Assembly: GCA_963971575.1 (NCBI GenBank)
Contig: OZ020611.1
Location: 202,044,419-202,108,418, forward strand
Direction of reading: 5' to 3'
From: Liopterus haemorrhoidalis
Lineage: Eukaryota > Arthropoda > Insecta > Coleoptera > Dytiscidae
DNA: 64,000 nt
Of the stretch, positions 35,581 to 46,445 are shown piece by piece. Within the stretch, counting starts at the first letter, position 1. Each line of letters starts with the position of its first letter. The notes under the pieces are model-generated. The model was not told where the DNA came from and ran no database searches. It saw nothing but the letters and a program-made list of their open reading frames with translations. A program made the translations under genes and the position numbers.

Positions 35581-36235
35581 TCTCTAAAACAGTTTAACAA
35601 CTTTATTTGAGTTTAGGTTATATTTTTTAATTTTAAGGACAACAGTTGTCCAAGTTTCCCAACTTGAAAGCAAAAGGTTTTGAATAGAAGCATTTTGTAG
35701 CCGGAAACTTGCTTTCTATGGTTAATTTAATTCTAACCCAACCCTTAAACTAAGGTTGCTACTCTGTAATTTTGAAAATCTAATTTATCTAGTTGAGGCA
35801 AACTGGAATGTAGCTTATTTAGAGTCATTTATATTGTTCTTTAGCCTTCAGCTATGATAATATTTTAATGAAAGTGTCAAATTTGGATATTCGAATTCGA
35901 TGAAAATTTTTATTCTTAACATTATACCTTGAGTTACCAAAGTAATTACATAAGGGTTGGCTATGGAAAAATAAAATAATGTCTAATGCAAGCTTTATAT
36001 AACAACAAATAACTTATGACAAAAACAGCAGTGATGACAGATAATTAATTCTAAAGCTTGCAGTAGACAACAACGCGCATTTTTTTTTTTTTTTATACGG
36101 TTATTGTTTGACCCCCATTGCCCCAAACATATTTTTATAACTCTTATTATTAAGGAAATAATTGAGGTGAATATAAGTGTTGCCTTACCCTGTATAATCT
36201 ACGTCTTAAATACAAATTGTATTTATTAGTTCTAA
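35581..36235. other. AT-rich sequence, nothing recognised
   Basis: No motif, terminal repeat or RNA box seen. A T17 run at about 36080 is the only notable tract. Confidence 0.45.
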
Positions 36236-36346
36236 TCAATATTAATAACATTGAAGGCTGTATCTGTTTTTTTATATTTCGACCTCAGATTTGGTTTCTA
36301 CACGTTTAAAACGTTACGACAATATTCGCAAAAAAAAAACATTTTT

Positions 36347-36407
<61 letters not shown>

Positions 36408-37502
36408 ATGTATGTCTGTCAGAGATTCACGCCAAAACGGTTGGACATATTGTCACGTTATTTGGTATGATGTTAAAGTAGAACCAGAATTCGAACATAG
36501 GCCTTAAGGCATTTCAAAATTTTTATTCTACTGGGGAATTTCGGGGTTAAAACTACCTTGCGATCACTATTTCTTGTCAGTTACATAACAGTAAACAATT
36601 AGATTACTTCGTTTGTCCAAACTCACCAGAGCAACAACGAAAATAAGTGTTCCTAACTTAATACCTGTTGTCAACTCATTGGCGTGTAGAGAAAAATAGT
36701 GTTCATTTAATAATCAATTCGTATAAGGTAATAAAAATAGAATGTACGCCTATGTATACATGTTTTTGGAAATAAGCTTGATAACTAAATGTTTCTGTCA
36801 AGTATTGCATAACGGGCAATATTTGTTGATCGCTCTGTATTTATTAAAAAACTTAAAATATCTCCCTTATTATTAACGTAACAGAAAAATATATACAACA
36901 AAATTTATTTATAGTAATAAAACAAATAATTTTTATTCAATGCATTTATTCAATTAAATGACGTTACGGGAGGAGACCTTAAAACTAAAATCTACATATA
37001 TCTCACTTATTATTGACTTGACAGCAAAATTATATATAAAAACATTGTTTATAATAAGAAAACACATCATCTTTTTGTTATATATACGTTTCGATTGAAT
37101 GAATATTTTAGAAGTTATGGGAGTACACCCTAAAACTAAAATATTGAAATATCATATTTATTATTTACTTAAGTTAATCAAAAATGAGGACAATTTTTTT
37201 TTTCTCTTCTTCAGAGTTTTTATTAAGAAAGTTGAAATATGTCATTTATCATTTACTCAACAGCAAAAATGAATATAAGAAATGAAACTATTCCTCTCTG
37301 TTTAATGCAGTTTTTAGTAAGATATATATTTCGGGATCTATATTATTTAATTAACATCCAAAATATATACAATAGTGTTATTTCGAATAAGGAAACGATT
37401 ATTTTGTGTTCTACTTGAAACTGAAATATCTCACTTATCATTTACGTTACAGATAAAATGTATATTACTAAAACCCGTACGAGGTACGGGTACTCCAGCT
37501 AG
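36236..37502 (+). mobile_element. Helitron-like non-autonomous element 1
   Basis: Starts A|TCAATATTAATAACATTG and ends with an 8-bp-stem hairpin (ACCCGTAC-GAG-GTACGGGT, 37473-37491), then TACTCCAG and CTAG|T. A 5' TC, a hairpin about 10 nt before CTAG, and insertion between A and T are Helitron hallmarks. The 5' part matches element 2 at 39842. Inside are a TCTG microsatellite and about five degenerate AATATCTCACTTATCATTTA units. No Rep/helicase gene. Confidence 0.75.
36350..36407. repeat. (TCTG)n microsatellite
   Basis: About 14 uninterrupted TCTG units near the left end of Helitron-like element 1. The corresponding spot in element 2 has only TCTGTCTAGATG, so expansion is copy-specific. Confidence 0.9.
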
Positions 37503-38125
37503 TATTATGTATATAACGAGACAAGATACTGCGAACAATTTATCTCCTTTCACAATATTATTTTCCCCGAGCTTATATTTTGTATGTAAGTAAGCCAATG
37601 TTATTATATTATGAGTTTAAAATCCGAAGCGGTAAAAAATGTTTTACATTTTCTTTATAAAGAACACACGCATTACCTTCCGTCGTCGCCAGATTACGTT
37701 GTCCCAGTAAAGAAGCTTGCGCAAATACTCCCCAGGATTTTAAATGACATTATATGAATTGATTTCATATTCTAGCTGAGGGAGACACGACAAAGGAAAA
37801 TGCATTCAAGGACAAGGGCGCTAAATAATATCGCAACCCCCACTACATAAAACTGGGTGGAATACTGCTAATTGAAATAAAAGAAAAAGTAAAGATGAAA
37901 GAAGACTGTGCAGGGAATATTTGAACAGCTGAGGTTCTAATAAACTTCAAAATAATTGAAGATCGAAGGAGTAAAGTACAAGCTTATTCATTTTTTGTAT
38001 GCTATTTTTGCGCATTTGACTTGCGCAAAAAAGCTGTGGAGTATAGTAAATATTAAACTTGAACATTTTTTATTTCTTATTCCGAGAATAAATATGTCTA
38101 AGAAGTTGTTCTTGACAGATACTAG
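37503..38125. other. AT-rich sequence, nothing recognised
   Basis: No coding signal recognised. A TTCAAGGACAAGGGCGC-like stretch at about 37807 weakly resembles 26375, which may be chance. Confidence 0.35.
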
Positions 38126-38166
38126 GATTATATAAAACTCTGTTGGTTTTATCTGATCATTGAATA

Positions 38167-39160
38167 TTGCGCCATTTTGATTCTGGTCAAAAATTGTGTG
38201 CCTTAGCTGTGAAAAAGATCTGTTCTCGATGGATTCCGCATAATTTGACCGAAGCTCAAAAAAAGGCTCGTGTTGATTGGTGTAAGGGAATGCTAAAAAA
38301 ATTCAACCTATGCACTGCAAAATCCGTACTCAACATCGTTACAGGTGACGAAACTTGGATTTATTTATATGAACTGGAAACTAAGCAACAATCCACTGTT
38401 TGGGTCACCAAGATGAACTGAAACCCACAAAAGTTGTTTGTTCACGAAGCACTTCTAAGAAAATGATGGCTTGTTTCTTCGGTTGTACTGGACATGCCGC
38501 ATCCATTCCTTTAGAGCATCGGTTCTTAACTTTTTTATACTCGGGACCCCCCAACTAGCCTAAAATATTTCCCGGACCCCCCAAGAAAATTTTTGAAATA
38601 ATATTTTAAATGTTCTTAATAATTTATTGTTAAACAATTGTTTATTGTAATTTTAAAAGCAAAAACTGGTAAAAATTTAATTTTTTCTTTTAATTTCGGC
38701 ACCCTCTAAGGTCTTTTCATGGACCCTTCGGTTAAGAACCGCTGCTTTAGAGCATCGGAGAAACGTTAGTGCTGAATGGTATACAACAATTTGTTTGCCA
38801 GAAGTCATCGATAAAATCAGGAAAAACAACCAAAAACCTCGCATTATTCTTCATCATGACAATGCAAGCTCCCAAACAGCACGTTAAACAATTGGTTATT
38901 TTACGGAGAAAAACATCGAATTAATGTCTCATTGCCTCAGGCGAATACGCCTCATGACAAATCAGGTGAATACGCCTGATTTATCCCCTAACGACTTTTT
39001 TTTGTTTCCCAATGTCAAACAAAAATGCGTGGACAGCGATTTTCATCATATCAAGAATCTGTTGAAGCCTTCGAAAACAATGTTTTTGAGATGCCAACTT
39101 CAGAGTGGAAAAAATGTTTCAAGAGTTGGTTTGAACGCATGCAAAAGTGTATAAATCTTA
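38167..39160 (+). pseudogene. Mariner (DD34D-type) transposase, broken
   Basis: Blocks in order: KICSRWIPHNLTEAQKKARV, TGDETWIY (first Asp, 38347), STVW, a shift, KPTKVVCSRSTSKKMMACFF, IPLEHR, the MITE, RNVSAEWYTTICLPEV, ILHHDNASS (second Asp, 38858), and LSPNDFFLFP (third Asp, 38993). The last two Asp are 44 residues apart instead of 34, because about 30 bp carrying a repeat of GAATACGCCT has been added. There are also a stop after QTAR and a frameshift after KQQSTVW. The N-terminal DNA-binding part is absent. Confidence 0.85.
38517..38744. mobile_element. 228-bp hAT MITE inside mariner
   Basis: Termini CATCGGTTCTTAAC and GTTAAGAACCGCTG (one mismatch) with a perfect 8-bp duplication CTTTAGAG at 38509-38516 and 38745-38752. 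Subterminal GGGACCCCCC and GGACCC stretches are common in hAT MITEs. Removing it restores the mariner reading IPLEHR-RNVSAEW. Confidence 0.9.
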
Positions 39161-39190
39161 AAGGTAAATATTATGAAAAGCAATAAAACA

Positions 39191-39841
39191 GTTTATTCAA
39201 AAAAAAAAAAAAATGTTTCTTCGTTTTTGTAAAAACTTAAAAGGTAGCTCTCGTAGCGAAGTGTTGTCGTCCAATAATGTAGTTCACAAAGTTCAACGTG
39301 AGTGACACAATTCACTACTTTAAAGTATTGTAGGGAATACAACTGCCTAAATTTTCTTAATTTAGTTTGACACAACTTACATTTTGCTTGGGTTTAATAT
39401 ACTCTCGTTTCCAAAATACCCATTTTGCTATGTTTCCAAAATATGACGAGGTTAATAGAAAACCATGCAATGTTACTAAATTTCAGTAACCCGGTTTTAA
39501 TAGCAGTCGTTGTTAGTTATAATCTACCATAAGTCTAATTATCTGCAGACTAGAACACTATTAGGTTCACATTAGATAAGAGCAATTCACTGGACCGCAA
39601 ATTCATAGCGGCCTCTTAACGTCTCCTCAAATGTTAGCTAATTACGATCACATATCATCAAATGATATTAATCAGTGACGCCATTAAGGTCTGTAACACA
39701 TCATTAATATTATGGGATGGCTTGCTCTGTGGTGTAAGATGGTGACAATGGTCGTTTCAGATATAGGACCAGTCAAGCACGATAAGAAATAAATTATGCA
39801 GCCATCGTCTGGAAACTGAGAGATACTAAATTAGTAAATAA
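39191..39841. other. AT-rich sequence, nothing recognised
   Basis: Begins with an A15 run after the mariner remnant. No further feature recognised. Confidence 0.45.
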
Positions 39842-41129
39842 TCTATATTAATAAAATTGGGCCTATTGGCTAATTGTAATATTTTTTTGGTCCTATATTT
39901 GTTTTCTACACGTTTCAGATGAATATAAGACGACATACGCAAAAAAAATTAATATCTGTCTAGATGTATGTCTATTTCTCTGACAGTCACGCAAAAACGG
40001 CTGGACATATTTTAACAAAATTTGTTACTATATAGTAAAACAAATCTTATTTCTTCTATGCATTTTTACTTGCCCGATCTTAATATATAAGGAGCAAGTA
40101 TTGAAATCGCGAAAATTTTCGATGTCGAGATTTTGACTGATGACCACGTTTCATGGTCCAGGGAATCAAAAAAACCTATTTTCGAAGTGCCGTCCGTATG
40201 TGTGTGTGTCTATGTGTGTGTGTGGCTGTGTGTATACACGATAACTCAAAAACGGTTTAACTTAAAGAGCTAGTTCTGGTACTAAAAAATTCTCCTAATA
40301 ATTGGGAACCACCCTATTGTTTTTTATTAAAATCCGAAACCGGAAACAGAAGTTATTAAACTTTAAAATTTAAGAAAATTCGTAACTAGTAAACCAAGCC
40401 TTGGACAAAAATTTGTATAGGACATAATTTGATGTATTTTTGAAGATTTACCTAAATCTACTTTTAATTTTTTTTTTTATTATTATTATTTTTTTTTTTT
40501 TTTTATGGGAGGGCAAATCTAGCGGAGGTCTCCCTTCGCCACTGGTTTCAATTAGAATAATATTTATAAAATTATGGAGGGGCCCTCTAATACATATCTT
40601 TTGAGATATCTCCCTTTGTGTTGACAACAGCAAAAATGTGACAAAAATTGTTTGTAATAAGTAAACAATGGATGGATATTTGGAGAGTTACGGGGTCCAC
40701 CCTTAAACTAAATTCTTTTCACTTTACATAAAAAAATCGTACAAGAAAATTTATTTAGAACGAAGAATCATATCTTTTATGTTCATTAATATGAATGTGG
40801 GGCGGAGAGGGGAGGGGGCTCATGGGAATTGCTGACTTTATATTTGACATATCTCACTTATCATTTACTTCAAAAATAATATATATAATAGAAGAGTGGT
40901 TTAGATTATTTTTTAATGAAACTAATTTTTAATAAGATGATCATTTAGTGGGCCTATGGGGAGCGTTTTCTATACACTTGAAAAATTTATTTTACCATTT
41001 ACTTAACAGCAAGATATATATGTTAGAATAGTAAGTTGTTTTATTTTACAGTTAAATTTGAAGATGCCGCGAGGATGCGGCAAGATCAAGACGGCCGTAT
41101 TAGGATGGCCGTGTTAGGACCAGAACTAG
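39842..41129 (+). mobile_element. Helitron-like element 2
   Basis: Starts A|TCTATATTAATAAAATTGG and shares with element 1 the blocks TTTTCTACACGTTT, ATACGCAAAAAAAA, CACGC.AAAACGG.TGGACAT and repeated TATCTCACTTATCATTTACT units. The proposed 3' end is a hairpin ACGGCC/GGCCGT (41091-41112), 13 nt, then CTAG|T at 41126-41130. A second possible 5' end, A|TCTTAATATATAAGGAGC at 40078, suggests a nested element covering part of it. The 3' end differs from element 1, so the right boundary is less sure. Confidence 0.55.
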
Positions 41130-41143
41130 TTCTGGTCCTAACA
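41112..41143. repeat. Perfect 32-bp palindrome
   Basis: Centred on CTAG at 41126-41129, with the core GGACCAGAACTAGTTCTGG. All 16 base pairs match. It overlaps the proposed Helitron 3' end and the start of a TATATAAAAAAAG stretch. Confidence 0.9.
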
Positions 41144-41307
41144 TATATAAAAAAAGTGATTTTGACCAGAACGGTGTTCCGGTTCGTGAATTTATGGAAA
41201 ATATCGTTCCGGTTCGTAAGATTATTCAAAATAATGTTCCACTATTATTGTTTTAATTGCAAAATAACTAAAAGTTACCTAGCTAATTACGTTGCCAACA
41301 AGGTGAC

Positions 41308-41352
41308 TGGAAAATAGGGTCTCCAACAAGTTGTTGGAGACCCTGTTTTCCA
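41308..41352. repeat. 45-bp hairpin
   Basis: Arms of 22 nt (GGGTCTCCAACAA ... TTGTTGGAGACCC at the core) around a single central base, with one mismatch. It ends 4 bp before the TA flank of DD41D copy B. Unlike a bacterial terminator it has no role I can assign. Confidence 0.9.
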
Positions 41353-41357
41353 TTGTA

Positions 41358-42507
41358 CAAGGTGTCTCAAAAGAAATTTTATATTTATTTAGCTTACTGC
41401 GTGAACGCAACGTATCCGAGGGGCGCGGGGATTATGTCAATCGGTAGCCTGGCTCTTGGGAATGTAGTCGCTATGGAGCGTTTCTCGGGAGCAGACCGCG
41501 CGTTATGCGTGCGAGAGTTTTACAAAAACGGTGATTCGACGACTGTAGCGCGTAGAAAACGTGGAGAATGTTAATCAGTCTGTTCGTGACGACCCGAACC
41601 TTTCAATTCGGAAGCACGTAAGTGCTTTAAATGTGCATAGATCATCATTACATCGCATTATGCACAAAGACCTAAAGCTGCACCCCTACAAAATTCAATT
41701 GGTGCAAGAATTAAAGCCCCAAGATGCCAGTCAGAGGCTTAATTTCGTAAATCAGGTGATTGAGTGATTTTCAACGTTTACCAACATTTTTTTTTCGGAT
41801 GAAGCTCATTTTCATCTTAATGGCCACGTAAATAAGCAGAACTGCCGCTGCTGGAGTGCAACGAATCCGAAACGCAAACATCAGAAACCCCTACATTAGC
41901 CTAAAGTGACCGTATGGGCTGCGATGTCGGCGCGAGGAATTATCGAAGAAGACGAAAGGGGGCGTGCAGTTACAGTGAATTCAGAGCGTTATGTGGAGAT
42001 GATAGACATTCTTCGTACCTGAACTGCAAAACTTTCCTGGCTATAACCAGAGAACATGGTTCCAACAGGACGAAGCAACTTCACACACGTTCAATATGTC
42101 TCTGCCACGTGTTCGTGAAATTTTCTCACGCAAATTGATCTCCCGGAGAGGTGACATAAATTAGCCTCCACGCAGTCCAGATTTAACCCCTATGCACTTT
42201 TTCCTATGGGGTTATCTTAAATCTAAAGTTTACGCCAATAAACCGACTTCACTGGCGCATTTGAAAGAAAATATCCGTTACGAAATGGCAGCCATCCCTG
42301 ACTCCACCTGCCGAGACGTCATAAGTAATTTTACTGTTCGATTAAATGAGTGCCGAGAACGCGTGGGTCTACATTTCGACGATATTATTTTTAAGAAATA
42401 AATCCCCAAAAAGTGTATTTTAATAATTAATAAACATTTTTTCTATATACGGCTTACTTTTTTTTTAATCGATCCACTAAATATAAAATTTCTTTTGAGA
42501 CACCTTG
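41358..42507 (+). mobile_element. DD41D mariner-like element, copy B
   Basis: Terminal repeats CAAGGTGTCTCAAAAGAAAT and its mirror, with perfect TA duplications (41356-41357 and 42508-42509). Length 1150 bp. Compared with copy A it lacks 146 bp in the DNA-binding region but keeps the catalytic core. Opposite orientation to copy A, about 6 kb away. High apparent identity to copy A suggests a shared recent source. Confidence 0.9.
41401..42401 (+). pseudogene. DD41D transposase, copy B (HTH deleted)
   Basis: From MERFSGADRAL (41473) to VARRK, then a deletion-caused frameshift, then SIRKHVSALNVHRSSLHRIM and QRLNFVNQVIE, stop. The catalytic core reads FFSDEAHFHLNGH (first Asp 41798-41800), VWAAMSARGII, WFQQDEATSHTF (second Asp 42069-42071), RRGDIN-stop-PPRSPDLTPM and then His (CAC, 42195-42197) where copy A has Asp. 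Spacing between second and third positions is 41 residues, hence DD41D. With stops, shifts, missing HTH and the Asp-to-His change it cannot be active. Confidence 0.9.
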
Positions 42508-42509
42508 TA

Positions 42510-42889
42510 TCGTACACATTTGTCTTCCAGGATCTTCGAAGTCTGTCAGGTCTTCTCCGGTCTTCTGGCCCAATTCTTTTGGAATTTCGAGTATCCGACA
42601 TTCTTTGTCCAAACCAGCAGTCTCTTCTCTTCAGTGGTGTCGATTATGTTTTCTTAGACAGCCATTTTAGCTCTAATCGCTGCATTAAGAACGGTATCAA
42701 GAAATTAAAAAAAAAAAAAAAAAACTTACCTTCTTCCCTTCGGTACGGGTTTAATCTATCCAACATTCGATTAGTGCAATAAATCAGCGTTTTTACCATG
42801 TGTTTAAATTCTAATAAGATCAAAAGTCGCATCTTTTAATATAAGAGAGTTATTAACTATTTATTATTTTGTACAGCTTTGTATAGTTA
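42510..42889. other. Unassigned sequence
   Basis: Slightly T/C-rich plus strand (GTCTTCCAGGATCTTCGAAG, GTCTTCTCCGGTCTTCTGG) with an A19 run near 42706. The two overlapping frames here are not recognised. Confidence 0.35.
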
Positions 42890-43694
42890 TGTAGCGAGCC
42901 CTGATACTTTACTTTACAACGTACGATTTACTATCAACTAGGTAGCGAGCCTATGATTTAATAGGAAGTCTGATCCCAAACTAAAATGAGATTCCTGACT
43001 AAAGGAGTTCGGGTAGTAGGCGTGAGTGTTATCCAGGGTTCATCATTACGATATGTGAATGAAATGATATGTATGTGTTCTTACTAACCGACTGATCAGG
43101 CATCTTGTAATTAGTCTGGATCTTGGCTGTTCACTTAAGTTCTTAAAGGTGAAGGTTTACACACATTAAGTAAGACGGTTTAAAATGAATTAATTTGATT
43201 TATTATAATATGCTATTTACAAGAGTAAGTTTGAAAGATTAAAACATAGGTAAAAATAATGACAAAGGATAAAACAAATATAATCGGATAGACCACCAGA
43301 ATGCCGACCCAGTGCCTCTAAGAATTCAACAACTTAGATGTTTACGCTAATCTGACCAAATACTTTCTCCCTGGTCTTCAGAGAAACTGGCGTTTTTATA
43401 AGGCATTTCTAGGAAAAAGGGTAAAAATATTGTTCAAGGAATTGTCAAAGTTATTAGATAATATCTTTGAACAAAAGTTTCCTTGAACTTTTAAAAAAAT
43501 ATTTTAAAGTTACGTGTTGTAAACGTAAGGTTTCTAATTTTATTTTATTATCTAATTTCTCACAAATATTGACAAAAGTACTCTTTAAAATCCCTTTTAA
43601 AAAAATGCTTTTCAAAGAAATATCGCGACGGGTGGTTTGTGAAAGTTTGGCATAGCTAAATAATTTGTCCGGACGGACTAACCAATTCGTTACA
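42890..43694. mobile_element. Solo-LTR-like repeat, copy 1
   Basis: Starts TGTAGCG and ends CGTTACA (TG...CA, short inverted ends), flanked by a 4-bp duplication GTTA. Matches 59458-60090 in the same orientation over most of its length (CTAGGTAGCGAG, AATGAGATTCCTGAC, GGCGTGAGTGTTATCCAGG, CTTAAGTTCTTAAAGGTGAA, GGACGGACTAACC). It carries TTTTATAAGGC at about 43395 as a possible TATA box. It has about 170 bp more than copy 2 in its 3' third. TG..CA ends with a 4-bp duplication fit an LTR of the Gypsy or BEL/Pao type. No internal retroelement genes are seen. Confidence 0.7.
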
Positions 43695-43698
43695 GTTA

Positions 43699-46289
43699 CA
43701 TAAAAGTAAAATATGTTTCTGTCATAAAGTACTCAGTAAATATTTGACGGGATCATTTTGAAACCGCCTACGGAAAATGGTTAACCATTGCTATACTAGG
43801 TTATGTTATTACAGCTAAAAAGATATATATTTACGGCAATAAATATTTTACAGCAATAACAATGCTTTAAGTGGACATTGAAAAATTAAATTTCCTACGC
43901 CTTAATATTTTAACGAAATATATTTCCTTGATATAAACAAGCCAGCTTTCGAATACAAATTCTGTATAAAATAAATTGTGAAATATTAAACAGGAATGAA
44001 ATAAATTATTAGCAAGGGTCCTTTGAAGTCCTCGCGCTGTGTTGTGGTTGGTGAAAAAAATTTGTTTTGTCAGACACAAACCAATGATTAGGGTCCAGGA
44101 CCCTCGGAACTAACAAGGGTCCAATGTGCAAACTCATAATTTACACATACAGCTTCGGTTTGCAAATATTAGCGCGTCAAAAAGTTGGTTTTGTCTTTAT
44201 AAATTTGACGTTTTTCAGGTTTGTGGATAAAAAAGTATCATATCGAACAGTAAGTTGACAAGTACATCTGATGCTCGCAAACCAGTGGTGTGCAATAAAA
44301 AACTTACAGATAAGGGCAAGCTGTGAATGTGTTTAATATCACAAACTTTTAAAAACTTCCGGCATTAAGGGGTTTACACTATTGTAACCTTCTCTATGGA
44401 AGAGAGAGTGTTAAATAATAATTATTATTTAACTAACACTATATGTTAATATTTTATTTTTTATTTTATTTCATTACAGCTCTGTAATTTTTCCGTGAAA
44501 AATAAATGTATCTCACAAAACTGTACGTTATGCTACCTGTTGCGACCGAAGCGCTTAATGGGTGGATAATTCGAAAAACAGTGTCTTTTGGGTTCGCTAG
44601 ACGCAGAGCGATAGTGGACTGTAATTTAACGCGGGCTGGTAGTAGATGATGGGGTGACACAGCAACTATCACGGGAAGGTGAGGTATTCTAGATTCTTAA
44701 CTGACGCGGCATGTATGTCAGTCTTGACACAAAGGGATACGTTAGCCTTGGGAGAGATAGGATCCCATTGAGGCCCACATAAAAAATTCTAAGGAGGATC
44801 CCTATGCGAAAGACGTTCTCTTGAGTCCCTAACGATTGATGTGGGGGGGGGGTCACGTGCAGTTACCAGCACGCAGTGAAAGTACACCAGGAGAATCTCT
44901 AGTGAGTAGGACTGCTTGGACGGCAGCATGCAAGGGGTGCTAAAGCTAAATGACCAAATAAAGTGTGCAACCTTACCAGACTTGCAGCGGAACGTCCATG
45001 TACATTGGTGTTGTATGTGTCAATCCTACTCACTGTGGGTGCAACTGTTATATGAAGCAGATACCATGCGTGTGGTGCAACAGGATGCGAAATTAGCCCA
45101 AGCGGAAACAAAGTGGCAAAGTGCAGTAGTTGTTTCTTGATCCGTTGTACTTGGAGAACCTAAAAATGTTTCAAAACACAGTATTGCTCTCATACAGATG
45201 ATGATGATGATGAATGTAGCACTCAGCTACCAGAGGGCGTGCTGAGGTGCTTCAGTAAAACTACGGTTACTCATAGCGTGTACGTAATACCACGTGGAAC
45301 GTGGTTGTAAAATAGCAACTAAAAAAATAATTAATTAGAATATGTGAGAATATAACTAAATACTTATCTTTTAGTACTAGATGGGTGTAAGAACCAAGCA
45401 GAGATGTGGTGCTAGAGATCTGATACACAATTTTTTAAAGAAAAACTGTACGGTTGTATGAAGATGTGCTGTCTACTCAAAATCTCATATATTACTGTTG
45501 TACTGCATTTGCTGGTGACGAGCCGACAAGATTCGAAACGAATTCCAACCGGTCGACTAGCGAATGTAGCGGCGTAGAGGCTATGAAGGGGTTTGCTGTG
45601 AAGCGGCTATGTGCGTTGGCCAAACACTACCAAAATTATAGTTTTGTGAGAAACGATTTTTTTCATGAAAAGATTACACGATATTTTAATATTTTACTTA
45701 ATAATTATAAACATTAAAATATTGAGTAACGACAATCTTCGTACGATGGTCCGATAAGTTTTCTGATAGGTTTGTTTTCTATTGCAGCATAATGCCTATT
45801 TTTGTGTACAGATTGCTTTGTCCACAAATTAAGATTTGGAAGATACTCACTTTGTAGATTACTTTGTATCTCTTCTTTTTATCTTATTTTATATCAGAAG
45901 TGATTATGTAGTTTTGGTTGTTTCTTTACTATTTAATGGTGTAATTTTTTACTGAAACTTTTTATAGTAACCAATTTCATTGCTGGACTTCTGTAATTGT
46001 GATACATCTTTTAAAATTATTACGGGGCGTTGTATATCGTACAAGAGAAATAGTTAACAATAATCTTAACAATTAGTAGCGGGATTACTCTGGTGAAATA
46101 TATTTTTCATGTGACACAGAGAAATACTATTTAACTTTTTTTAAATGCGCTTGAGTTTCTCATAATTTTAACTTGTCAACAAACAAGCTAATTATTTAGT
46201 GGTAAAGGATAGTGGGAAAGAGGTGTAAGAGAGATAGAGAGAGTAAATTATTAAAACATCGGTTCTTTAGTCTCAGTCCCGTATTTACT
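43699..46289. other. No gene recognised; GC-richer patches
   Basis: The patches 44520-45120 and 45520-45620 are less AT-rich than their surroundings and contain moderate frames on both strands (44466-44672 minus, 44916-45140 plus, 45454-45717 plus). None resembles a family I know. A G10 run lies at 44843-44852 and a short ATG repeat at 45200. An old retrotransposed or host fragment is possible. Confidence 0.3.
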
Positions 46290-46445
46290 GCAATATAATA
46301 ATAATAATAATAATATTTTTTATTAACAGCCTTGCGGCCAAGAAAAAAGACAAATTCATTCAAATTGAACAAAATAAACTATATATAAATGAACAAAAAC
46401 AAAAATGAAAGAAATTTCATATTCTTTTTTTTTTGCAAATTGAAC
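46290..46445 (-). repeat. Probable LINE 3' end with TAA tail
   Basis: A run of ATA units (46292-46313), followed on the plus strand by TTTTTTATTAACAGCCTTGC, resembles the 3' end of a minus-strand LINE, similar to the end at 62490. No coding part was recognised. Confidence 0.35.

Larger units (their letters stand above)
38130..39190 (+). mobile_element. Mariner element, 5'-truncated
   Basis: Extent given by the transposase remnant plus 3' flank. No inverted terminal repeat pair could be found. About the first third of the transposase is missing. A 228-bp hAT MITE is inserted in the catalytic domain, so this mariner is older than that insertion. Confidence 0.65.

Noticed and set aside
36251..36481. 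76-codon frame with CLSV repeats
   Set aside because: Product of the TCTG microsatellite in Helitron-like element 1.
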